NCBI GenBank assembly: GCA_036011305.1
Contig: DASCNA010000057.1
Coordinates: 1 to 20,243, forward strand
Reading direction: 5' to 3'
Origin: DASCNA01 sp036011305
GTDB lineage: Bacteria > Verrucomicrobiota > Lentisphaeria > Victivallales > GWF2-38-69
DNA length: 20,243 nt
Part shown: positions 7,937-15,424 of the stretch, in pieces
Position numbering within the stretch: the first letter of the stretch is position 1
Layout: each line of letters begins with the position of its first letter
Translations under genes and position numbers: made by a program
The notes under the pieces: model-generated
Told to the model about the DNA's origin: nothing
Seen by the model: the letters and a program-made list of their open reading frames with translations, nothing else
The model's database searches: none

Positions 7937-9328
7937 TTACTTGCCGATATTTTTAAGTTTGGCACCTTTTTTTAGATTCAGTTCCAACTCTTCAAGAGAA
8001 ACTCCTTTTGTTTCAGGAACCCAGAACAGAACCATTACAAAGTTTATTATACAGCAAGCGGCAAATATAAAAAACATTGTAGAGTTTCCAAAATAATGCA
8101 TAATTGACATGGAAAATCTTACTACAATTGCTGCAGACAGCCAGCATGCAGCTGTTGTAATTGTAATACCGAAATCTCTTCCCTCCAAAGGAAATATTTC
8201 TGCACATATCACCCATGGAATAGGTCCCATTGAAACAGCAAAGGATGCAACAAAAATCAGACAGCAAACAACTAATGACAGTTTTGTAAAACTGCTTAAA
8301 ATCATACCTGAATCCTGCATGTGGAACAATATTCCTATGACAATTAACATAATAGTCATAAGTGTTAAGCCAAAATAAATAATTGGTTTTCTGCCTAATC
8401 TGTCAATATACTTAACAGCTATAATTGTTACTATTACGTTGATTAACCCCATTATTACTGTTGCCGTAGATGGGTTACTGAAACCTGCAGTCTTAAATAT
8501 ATTGCCAGAGTAATAAATAATAGCATTAATGCCTGAAAATTGTGTAAGAATCATAATAAAAATGCCAAGAAAAAGTACTTTCAAAAAATAAGGTTTTCTC
8601 AGCATGGTCCATCCGGTTTCTTTTTTACTCGAGTCTACTTTAATACTCTCTTTAATTTCTGTTAACACAAACTCTACTTCTTCATCTGATTCTCTTGTGG
8701 ATTCCAAAACATTTTTTGCATCTTTTTCTTTGCCTTTAAGCATGAGCCATCTTGGAGATTTAGGGATGAATATCACTCCTATCAGCATAACTATTGATGG
8801 AATAACAATAACGCCCAGCATTAACCTCCAGTCCTGTAAGTAATGGCTTATTATAGAGTTAGACAGAAAGATTAAAAATATACCTATAGTTATCATTAAC
8901 TGGTACATGGTAATAAATGCACCTCTCATCTTCGTCGGTGCTATCTCTGCCAGATATAGCGGAACAACAAAAGAAGCACAGCCAACTGCTAAGCCAAGGC
9001 AGAATCGTGTAGCAAACAAAATATGAACACTGTGCGTTAAAGCCCCGAACAATGTAAAAACGGTAAAGAAAAGCGCAGCAAGTATCAGTGTTTTTTTACG
9101 TCCGATCCCCCTAGATATCCACCCGCTGCAGAGAGCTCCTACTATACACCCGACAAGCATAATGCTGGCAAATGATTCTCCCTGCGACAAAGTTAGATGC
9201 ATATCCTTACTGATATATTGAAGCGACCCATTAATAAATCCCTGATCCAAACCGAATAATAATCCACCCAGCCCCGCAAATATACATGCAGTTATTACTA
9301 TTTTTTTTGCATTTGGTTTTACCGACAT
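7937..9328 (-). CDS. MFS sugar porter (SP family) permease
   Basis: Inner-membrane major facilitator transporter of the sugar porter family, 463 residues with about twelve hydrophobic segments. Family signatures are present in both halves: R-G-I-G-R-K-K after TM2, D-R-L-G-R-K in the second half, P-K-S-P-R-W-L before the central loop, Q-F-S-G-I-N-A-I-I-Y-Y in TM7, and P-E-T-K-G after TM12. The TM7 motif usually contacts sugar in XylE/GLUT-type porters; here its usual first Gln is Thr (T-Q-F-S-G-I-N). Members usually carry monosaccharides or small related compounds with protons, although larger substrates occur. The ATG at 9328 follows GGGAGA. The neighbouring ROK kinase would phosphorylate the imported sugar, since this porter does not. 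No ABC or TonB-dependent importer is encoded nearby. Confidence 0.95.
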   Translation of the reverse strand: MSVKPNAKKIVITACIFAGLGGLLFGLDQGFINGSLQYISKDMHLTLSQGESFASIMLVGCIVGALCSGWISRGIGRKKTLILAALFFTVFTLFGALTHSVHILFATRFCLGLAVGCASFVVPLYLAEIAPTKMRGAFITMYQLMITIGIFLIFLSNSIISHYLQDWRLMLGVIVIPSIVMLIGVIFIPKSPRWLMLKGKEKDAKNVLESTRESDEEVEFVLTEIKESIKVDSSKKETGWTMLRKPYFLKVLFLGIFIMILTQFSGINAIIYYSGNIFKTAGFSNPSTATVIMGLINVIVTIIAVKYIDRLGRKPIIYFGLTLMTIMLIVIGILFHMQDSGMILSSFTKLSLVVCCLIFVASFAVSMGPIPWVICAEIFPLEGRDFGITITTAACWLSAAIVVRFSMSIMHYFGNSTMFFIFAACCIINFVMVLFWVPETKGVSLEELELNLKKGAKLKNIGK

Positions 9329-9376
9329 TATAATCTCCCTACTTTTGAACCATCAGTTTATTTTATAGTTATGTAA

Positions 9377-10327
9377 TTATTTTTGATCACTTGCTCTTTT
9401 ATTAATAAGCCATTCACTTGCAAGCAGTGCAGCATTATTGCCGTGTTCCGCTCTCAGAATTTTTACTTTATCATATGGATTCCAGGAATGAGAACTCACA
9501 TAATCCTGAACTGCAGGTATAATAACGTCAGCACTTGCCATTATACCACCACCTAGAATCATTACTTCAGGATCATAAGCGTGAGCTAAATTTAAAGCAG
9601 TAATCGACCAGATATTCAAACTTCTCTCAAGTAAGTACTTAGCACAAATATCATCTTCCTCAGCATATTTAAATACTTTTTCGTACTCTATATTTTCCTC
9701 TTTCGACAGTTTGCTAATATTAAAAGCAGAATGTTTTCTAGCATTCTTATCAAGTGTTACTGTTGAAGCTTCCAATTCACTGCATCCTATGTTTGGACAT
9801 GTACATTTATCACCATTGTAATTTATAGTAAAATGTCCACCTAAAAGACTGGCTATTCCATGTGATCCTCTCAAAAGATTACCATCAACAACAGCAGAAG
9901 TTCCTATACCGGTTCCTAAGGTCATCATTACTAAATTATCATATCCCCTGCCGGCTCCGTACTGCCATTCACCAATACATGCCATTCTTGCATCATTATC
10001 AATAAAAAGCGGAAGATTAAATTCTTTTTTAGACCATGCAGGAAGATCCAATGAAACTGCATCATTATATTTCTCGTTTATAGATACTATTTTTTTGTTA
10101 TCCTGTGAAATTACTCCCGGACAAGCAATACCTATCCCCTGACAATCATTAAAATTTATATCCAAATTACTGCATAATTCAGAAATAACTTTTTTAATAG
10201 CAGGCAATCTTGCTTCTAATCCGATATTAGATAGAGCAGGTATAATTTCTGTTTTTGCAATTTTACCATCTTTTATAATACCGATTTTTATACGGGTACC
10301 TCCCATATCAAATCCAATAGTATACAT
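9377..10327 (-). CDS. ROK-family sugar kinase
   Basis: Cytoplasmic ATP-dependent hexose kinase of the ROK family, 316 residues, without the N-terminal DNA-binding domain of ROK repressors. It shows the phosphate motif D7-M-G-G-T, I-A-C-P-G, catalytic D112 in I-D-N-D-A, L-G-T-G-I-G-T and a zinc site H165 plus C175-x-C177-x4-C182. The usual sugar-contacting E-x-G-H segment reads L-G-G-H (162-165), so the acidic residue is missing. I recall a ROK subgroup with G-G-H here, so this may be a subfamily trait rather than a defect, but it makes glucose or GlcNAc specificity uncertain. The ATG at 10327 follows AGAGGGGAT. It lies 48 nt upstream of the porter gene, consistent with phosphorylation of the imported sugar. 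Confidence 0.94.
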   Translation of the reverse strand: MYTIGFDMGGTRIKIGIIKDGKIAKTEIIPALSNIGLEARLPAIKKVISELCSNLDINFNDCQGIGIACPGVISQDNKKIVSINEKYNDAVSLDLPAWSKKEFNLPLFIDNDARMACIGEWQYGAGRGYDNLVMMTLGTGIGTSAVVDGNLLRGSHGIASLLGGHFTINYNGDKCTCPNIGCSELEASTVTLDKNARKHSAFNISKLSKEENIEYEKVFKYAEEDDICAKYLLERSLNIWSITALNLAHAYDPEVMILGGGIMASADVIIPAVQDYVSSHSWNPYDKVKILRAEHGNNAALLASEWLINKRASDQK

Positions 10328-10350
10328 AAAATATCCCCTCTGACTGTTAG

Positions 10351-11520
10351 TTAATTATTTTGAGAATTAAATATATTAGCATCAAGTTTTAAAAATCGTG
10401 GATAGTATAATTCAGGCTGATCCCATAGAGCCTCAATATGCTGTGTATTTGTAGCGAAAGTAAAAATATAATTTCCGCCGATAAGTTCCGGATGCAGTTT
10501 TCCTGCATATACCATTAATTCATTAGGTTTTGGATTATCTCTGCAAAGATTGTGGTAGAATACTGTCAAATCTGACCACGGTCCTGTGAGGCTATCCGAT
10601 ATTCTGTAAGATAAATCCGCATTACCTGCCCAGTCAACTGATGGAGTTGTCTGAATTTCAAGGTATTTTCCATTAGACAATCTGTTTACAGTGAATTCAG
10701 TCTGACCATTATTCCATAACATATATGGTTGAAGTTTCTTTACATCAAGCTGACTTTCTGAAATCCATCCTTCAGCACCGGTCCACCATTGCGGATTTGA
10801 CATATCGGCGGTTTGATTATCATTAAAAAGAGAAAGAGGCCATCTTGCAAGATAAATATTTTGACCGGTAATGTCAGATTTCGTACTGTAAGCGTATAAA
10901 TAATTTCCTTCAGTTAAAACACCTCCGCTTCCTATAAGCATTTTTAGATTTGAAAAATCACTGGTAGGCAGCCACTCAATATTCCAGTTTTCAGGAGATT
11001 CTTTATAATTTCTGATTAATGCTGCCTGCCAGCCTGCTATATCAAACCCATATCCATAATCTACAGGTTTTATGTTCATGAAGAATATAATCATACCTTT
11101 CCCTTCAGGAAGCAGTGTTACATCTCCGGGCCAAAGCCAGTTTTCAGCAGCTATATCAGGGCTTCTAAAAAAACTTTTTGGACTGCTAATACTGTTTTTA
11201 TTTCCCCAATAATATTTAATTGTTGCATCAGTTGGGTTCAGACCTGTTTCTATACCAATGGTATTTCTCGGCATATTAACATCTTCAGGTGTTCTTTTTT
11301 TACCTGTTTTTGAGATTAAAGTGTCTCCAAAAAGCCATAATACTTTATTTGGACCTATCTTTACAGAATATGCATCATCAGATCCCTGCCAATAAATATT
11401 TTTTTTAAAAAAACCATTTGCTTGGGTCCACTGTTCTGCCTGTGAACTATTTGCCCCTAAACACACGTAAGAAGCCAGTGAAATCAGTAGTGCTAATATA
11501 ACTATTCCCATTTTTTTCAT
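10351..11520 (-). CDS. Secreted propeller-like protein, paralogue 1 (DUF4185/DUF5005-like)
   Basis: Exported protein of 389 residues of the same family as the protein encoded at 3522-4742; activity unknown. A signal peptide covers about residues 1-22 (M-K-K-M, hydrophobic core, L-G-A-N). The mature protein shows G-S-D-D-A-Y-S, V-L-W-L-F-G-D-T-L, K-Y-Y-W-G-N, N-W-L-W-P-G-D, F-D-I-A-G-W-Q, L-A-R-W-P-L and S-N-P-Q-W-W-T, all shared with the paralogue at the same spacing. The ATG at 11520 follows AGGGGAT. It sits mid-operon between the ankyrin-nitrilase gene and the ROK kinase gene. Having two copies separated by six kilobases within one locus suggests an old duplication with the two proteins acting on the same or related extracellular material. 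No membrane anchor or lipobox is visible. Confidence 0.86.
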   Translation of the reverse strand: MKKMGIVILALLISLASYVCLGANSSQAEQWTQANGFFKKNIYWQGSDDAYSVKIGPNKVLWLFGDTLISKTGKKRTPEDVNMPRNTIGIETGLNPTDATIKYYWGNKNSISSPKSFFRSPDIAAENWLWPGDVTLLPEGKGMIIFFMNIKPVDYGYGFDIAGWQAALIRNYKESPENWNIEWLPTSDFSNLKMLIGSGGVLTEGNYLYAYSTKSDITGQNIYLARWPLSLFNDNQTADMSNPQWWTGAEGWISESQLDVKKLQPYMLWNNGQTEFTVNRLSNGKYLEIQTTPSVDWAGNADLSYRISDSLTGPWSDLTVFYHNLCRDNPKPNELMVYAGKLHPELIGGNYIFTFATNTQHIEALWDQPELYYPRFLKLDANIFNSQNN

Positions 11521-11584
11521 ATTAGTTTTATCCCCTATTTTTAAATTTGAGTTTTATATAACTTCAAAGTTCATACTTCTGTAT

Positions 11585-12697
11585 TTAGTTATCACCAGTA
11601 TTTATATATGCTGATATCTCTGTGCCTTTTGGTTTATTTTTATAAATTTCTACTTCTGCCGTAATTAACTCTTCTTTGTCAGCTCCCAGCCCCCCTTTTG
11701 CCGCAATTTCGCCATTGAGAGTTACTGCTAGAGAATTTCCTATACAGGAGAACTGTTTCCATACTCCGTCTTTTATCAGACCGACATTGCTGACTCCGAC
11801 AATCGGAACATTAAATGTCTTAGCAAGTTTCTTAAATGATGTTTCCCAAGTCCAGCATGGGTTATCATCACCTCTGAAACACGGAGGTAAAGCCCATGCC
11901 GTAGGTGAAAGAATAATATCAGCTCCCATTCTAATAAGGGATTCACCCAAAGCATGACTGTCTTCAAAATTGTCTGCACATATATCCACACCAACCTTAC
12001 CATATTCAGTTTCTACGACAGATAAAGAATCTCCTATAGAATATATATCCTGTGCTATATCAAGAACATTAATTTTTCTATGCACCTTAATAATTTTCCC
12101 TTCAGGAGAAATTAAAACGGCTGAATTATAAATTTTATTCTCAAATTTTTCAGTCAATCCGGCTACTACATATATTTTGCTTTCCACAGCTGCATCAGCA
12201 AGTACATTACTATATTTTCCAGGTATTGGTTCTGCTAGCTCTCCGGCTTTTGGAAAAGTCCAGCCAAGGTCCAGACATTCCGGCAGTACTAGAAACTTAC
12301 ATTTTTCAGAAGCAGCTTTATGTATCATATAAACTGCTTTTTTCAGGTTGCTTTTATAATTCCCGCCTTCAACCAATATCTGTCCCATTCCAATTTTTAA
12401 AGATTCAACTTTACTTTTATCAATAGCTCTGTTTTTTTCTTTCTTCATAGTTATGTGTTCAGAGCTAACATTATCTGCCTGATCAAGAGCATAAGCAAAA
12501 AGAGCATGTCTTATTGCTTTTATAATTTTTTTATTGTTAGATTCATCTGCTAAATTAAGTGCGGTTTTTCCATTTTTATTTCTCGTAAAAAGATCACAAT
12601 TTTCTTCTATAAGTAGCTCTACTTCTTTTAGGTTTTCTTCTAAAACAGCTATATGAAGGAGAGTGTTTCCTGTGCTATCGTCAATAATATTCTTCAT
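11585..12697 (-). CDS. Ankyrin-repeat / nitrilase-superfamily hydrolase fusion
   Basis: Carbon-nitrogen hydrolase (nitrilase superfamily) joined behind a short ankyrin segment, 370 residues, cytoplasmic. Residues 8-69 match ankyrin repeats: G-N-T-L-L-H-I-A starts one full unit and N-G-K-T-A-L-N-L-A a second. After a charged linker (about 70-98), the nitrilase domain runs from about 100 to the end with the expected Glu-Lys-Cys triad: E140 in L-P-E, K208 in H-R-K and C240 in D-I-C-A-D. Members hydrolyse amides, nitriles or carbamoyl groups; the exact substrate is not readable. The ATG at 12697 follows AAGGAGA, and no stop interrupts the join, so the fusion is real in this sequence. It lies 14 nt downstream of the isomerase-like gene. 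Ankyrin repeats usually mediate protein binding, so docking to a partner in this pathway is possible. Confidence 0.92.
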   Translation of the reverse strand: MKNIIDDSTGNTLLHIAVLEENLKEVELLIEENCDLFTRNKNGKTALNLADESNNKKIIKAIRHALFAYALDQADNVSSEHITMKKEKNRAIDKSKVESLKIGMGQILVEGGNYKSNLKKAVYMIHKAASEKCKFLVLPECLDLGWTFPKAGELAEPIPGKYSNVLADAAVESKIYVVAGLTEKFENKIYNSAVLISPEGKIIKVHRKINVLDIAQDIYSIGDSLSVVETEYGKVGVDICADNFEDSHALGESLIRMGADIILSPTAWALPPCFRGDDNPCWTWETSFKKLAKTFNVPIVGVSNVGLIKDGVWKQFSCIGNSLAVTLNGEIAAKGGLGADKEELITAEVEIYKNKPKGTEISAYINTGDN

Positions 12698-12711
12698 CGT
12701 TAGATTCTCCT

Positions 12712-14466
12712 TTAAACTCTTACATAGGCTTTAAGTGTGGCGCACTCTTCACCTACTGATTTGCCATAAGGTTTGATAGTATATTCGCCAACTAGCGCAG
12801 GAATAATAAAAGTTTCAGCATAATGGACAGTGAATGGTTCAAATTCATCAGAAGGGCTTTCTACAATGACTTCATCCCCTTCTATAAGATTTAATACATT
12901 AACTAATCCGTCTGTATTATGCAGTACAGGAACAGAAAACCAATGTCTTCTTGTTTCAATGAACTCTCTATCGTGAAGACCTGTTTTTCCTTCAGACCAA
13001 CCGATACCATCTTCTATTTTCTCAAAACAGTTTACGTGATTTTTATTAATAACTTCAGTATTCCAATTCCAATTAATTACATTTTTACCATGATCTATAT
13101 GGATAGGTCTCGGTTTTCCATCTAAACCTACTCTTTCCCAATCCCAGAGTTTAAATGTAAAAATATATGGAGTTGCGCTGATTTCCAGTACCATACTATT
13201 GGCTCCTGAACAATGAACAGTGCCGCCTGGAATGAGAAAATGATCGTGTTTTTTAGCAGGTATTTTATTCACATATTTCTCAGCATTAAAAATTATTTCA
13301 CCATCCTGTGCTTTTTCGAGATCGTTAATCATTTCATCTTTATTTATTCCAGTTTTTGTCCCTAGGTAAACACAGGCATCATCTCCGGTATCAAGCATAT
13401 AATAACTTTCATCCTGAGTATAATGCATTCCGAATTTTTCTTGAATATATTCTGTAGTAGGGTGAACCTGTAAACTTAAATGCCCACCGTTCATAGTATC
13501 AAGAAAGTCAAATCTGATAGGGAACTCACATCCGAACCTGGCATGTACTTTATTTCCCAGCAAATCAACAGGATAAAAAAAGACAAGGTTTATTGAAGGT
13601 GTTTCAAAGATGATATCATCGTATTTCAGTAATAGACTGTTTTCTTCAGGAACACAGTCAAAACACCAACCATAATTAGGTTTAGTTCTTTCAAGGTCAC
13701 ATATCTCCTTCATCCATTGTCCGCCCCATGGAGCTTCATCAAAGTACGGAACCACTCTAAAAGGTTTTCGCGCAGTTTTTTTCAATCCTTCACTCATTGC
13801 TGAAGCAGTAATCATTTTGGGATCAAGTTTTTTATTTGTATCCAGAAAATAATCTACCTGATTAAAAATATGCTTTTTATGCCGGTCAGCTACCCGCCAA
13901 TCAACAAAAAAAGCACGTTTGTACATTCTTAGCGGATCCTCTCCAAAATTATCAGAACACCAGTTTGATATATCTTTGGTCCTGTACCGAAGCTGTATTT
14001 CCCATCTGGCCATGTCAGCATAAACTGTAATATCTCCTTTACTGATAAGTGAAGCGCCTACTCCATAGATCAGGATTATACCTTTCTCCAGTAAATGTAT
14101 TTTATTTTGAAAGGCTTTTATTTTCTCATCATCAAAGAATTCATCAATTGTATAATTAGACATAAAACCTCTGACTCTATCGTCAGTTAAGTCTCTTTTT
14201 ATCAGGTTTAATACTTTCTCACAGCTATTGTTTGCATCTAAAGTATTCACCGTCATCACAGGCTTTAATCCGCTTACGAAAGCAGGCAGCAGTTCTGTAT
14301 CAATGACCCCAGGATAACAATCTATGATTATAACTGTTTTATTTTTATTAAGTTTGCTTATTTTACTGTTTAATTCTGCACAAATATCACTGTATCCGGC
14401 AAATGCCTCACCTTTAATTTCATGAACATCGGTAAAAGGTTTTTTGTCATAATTGGTTTTTCTCAT
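12712..14466 (-). CDS. Class I mannose-6-phosphate isomerase-like protein with extra N-terminal region
   Basis: Cupin-fold metal enzyme resembling type I phosphomannose isomerase, which interconverts mannose-6-phosphate and fructose-6-phosphate. The signature S-L-Q-V-H-P supplies zinc ligands Q333 and H335, with E353 (Q-D-E-S-Y-Y) and H418 (G-G-T-V-H-C) as the probable other ligands. At 584 residues it is much longer than ordinary bacterial enzymes (about 300-400). The first 200 or so residues precede the cupin part and contain I-I-I-D-C-Y-P-G near the start plus a segment reminiscent of P-loop kinases (D-M-A-R-W-E near 155), but no Walker A loop is visible. I recall similar long isomerase-like proteins in other bacteria. 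The ATG at 14466 lies 21 nt after gntR with only a weak purine-rich site. The isomerase role is likely but its substrate could differ. Confidence 0.85.
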   Translation of the reverse strand: MRKTNYDKKPFTDVHEIKGEAFAGYSDICAELNSKISKLNKNKTVIIIDCYPGVIDTELLPAFVSGLKPVMTVNTLDANNSCEKVLNLIKRDLTDDRVRGFMSNYTIDEFFDDEKIKAFQNKIHLLEKGIILIYGVGASLISKGDITVYADMARWEIQLRYRTKDISNWCSDNFGEDPLRMYKRAFFVDWRVADRHKKHIFNQVDYFLDTNKKLDPKMITASAMSEGLKKTARKPFRVVPYFDEAPWGGQWMKEICDLERTKPNYGWCFDCVPEENSLLLKYDDIIFETPSINLVFFYPVDLLGNKVHARFGCEFPIRFDFLDTMNGGHLSLQVHPTTEYIQEKFGMHYTQDESYYMLDTGDDACVYLGTKTGINKDEMINDLEKAQDGEIIFNAEKYVNKIPAKKHDHFLIPGGTVHCSGANSMVLEISATPYIFTFKLWDWERVGLDGKPRPIHIDHGKNVINWNWNTEVINKNHVNCFEKIEDGIGWSEGKTGLHDREFIETRRHWFSVPVLHNTDGLVNVLNLIEGDEVIVESPSDEFEPFTVHYAETFIIPALVGEYTIKPYGKSVGEECATLKAYVRV

Positions 14467-14487
14467 TGAATTAATCCCAACCTTAAT

Positions 14488-15222
14488 TTAGTCACGCTGT
14501 ATGTTAATAGTATATTCGAATTTATCACTTCTCTGATGATGAATATTGTACTCTATATATCTTCCGCCGGGATCTGTAACTATTCTTTCTCTTTTCAGCA
14601 GAGGAAAACCTATTTCTATATTCAGATACTCAGCTAATTTATCATCGGCAGCAATAGCTGAAATTTTTTCAAAAGAGTTTGCAGCAACAAAATTATATTT
14701 ATTTTCAAGAATGTCATATAGAGGACGTGAATAATCTTCATTCTCCTGTAGCTGTATTCTTGGATGGAAATAAGATATCGAGTGGAATACTCTTATATCA
14801 TCATATCCTTTTACTCTTGTTACCTGAGGAATAACTGTCTCATAAGGAAGATTAAAATTATCAGCTACAAAATCAGGAATTTTAACCAGTTCATAATGTG
14901 AATAGAAAGTTTGAACTTTAATACCCTGCTTTTCTCTTTCTTTTGTAAAACTTATCCAGGCATCTAAGCGGGCGGATCTTTTTTTCTGACGGGCTACTTT
15001 TGTCCCTACGCCTCTTTTCCTTTCAAGTATTCCTTCCCTTACTAATTTATCTATGCCAACTCTCAGTGTATTTCTGCTTATGCCCAATCTTTGAGCAAGC
15101 AGAGTCTCCTGGGGAAGTAATTTTCCATTAATATACTCTTTTTCTACAACAAGCCTGCGCAGCAATTCTTCTACCTGTATATGTAAGGGAATTGAACTGT
15201 TGTGATTAATCTTTATTTCCAC
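14488..15222 (-). CDS. GntR/HutC-family (UTRA) transcriptional regulator
   Basis: DNA-binding regulator of 244 residues that should control the downstream sugar genes. The N-terminal winged helix (about 8-76) has the classic P-L-H-I-Q, L-L-P-Q-E-T-L-L-A, I-S-R-N-T-L-R and R-G-V-G-T motifs. The rest matches a UTRA effector domain, which in this family commonly binds phosphosugars or small acids, ending with R-Y-I-E-Y-N and a Y-T-I tail. The start is GTG at 15222, supported by AGGGAGA seven bases upstream; no closer ATG fits. It is the first gene of the run, so autoregulation together with the catabolic genes is expected. A perfect ten-base palindrome overlapping the predicted promoter is the best candidate operator. 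Most UTRA regulators are repressors relieved by ligand; that is assumed here. Confidence 0.93.
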   Translation of the reverse strand: MEIKINHNSSIPLHIQVEELLRRLVVEKEYINGKLLPQETLLAQRLGISRNTLRVGIDKLVREGILERKRGVGTKVARQKKRSARLDAWISFTKEREKQGIKVQTFYSHYELVKIPDFVADNFNLPYETVIPQVTRVKGYDDIRVFHSISYFHPRIQLQENEDYSRPLYDILENKYNFVAANSFEKISAIAADDKLAEYLNIEIGFPLLKRERIVTDPGGRYIEYNIHHQRSDKFEYTINIQRD

Positions 15223-15270
15223 TAAAAAATCTCCCTATATATAAATTTTATATTTATATTGATTTTTATT

Positions 15271-15280
15271 TGTTTAAACA
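15271..15280. promoter_or_regulatory. Candidate operator palindrome TGTTTAAACA
   Basis: This is a perfect ten-base palindrome, overlapping the predicted -10 hexamer of the gntR operon. A direct repeat AACATATG/AACATATC follows at once (15277-15292). HutC-type GntR proteins bind short palindromes in such positions, so this is the likely self-regulation site. No second copy was noticed elsewhere in the window. Confidence 0.45.
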
Positions 15281-15305
15281 TATGAACATATCAATCTTTT
15301 TTCAA
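15277..15305 (-). promoter_or_regulatory. Predicted promoter for the gntR-led operon
   Basis: Read on the minus strand, TTGAAA (15305-15300) and TATGTT (15282-15277) are separated by exactly 17 bases. They lie about 55 bases upstream of the GTG start. Both hexamers are partial matches to the housekeeping consensus in very AT-rich DNA, so this is a reasoned guess. Confidence 0.4.
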
Positions 15306-15363
15306 TCTCTCTTTTAAAAATATTAACGAAAAACCAATAAGAATATCATAAAAGTAGATATGT

Positions 15364-15391
15364 TTGTAAAGATTAGTATAATTAATATAAA
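15364..15391 (+). promoter_or_regulatory. Predicted promoter for the HD-GYP gene
   Basis: TTGTAA (15364-15369) and TATAAA (15386-15391) are separated by 16 bases, with about 33 bases to the ATG at 15425. No clear Shine-Dalgarno sequence follows. This is a moderate match in AT-rich DNA. Confidence 0.3.
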
Positions 15392-15424
15392 ATATGGAAA
15401 TTTGTAATCTGCTTCAAAAATTAT

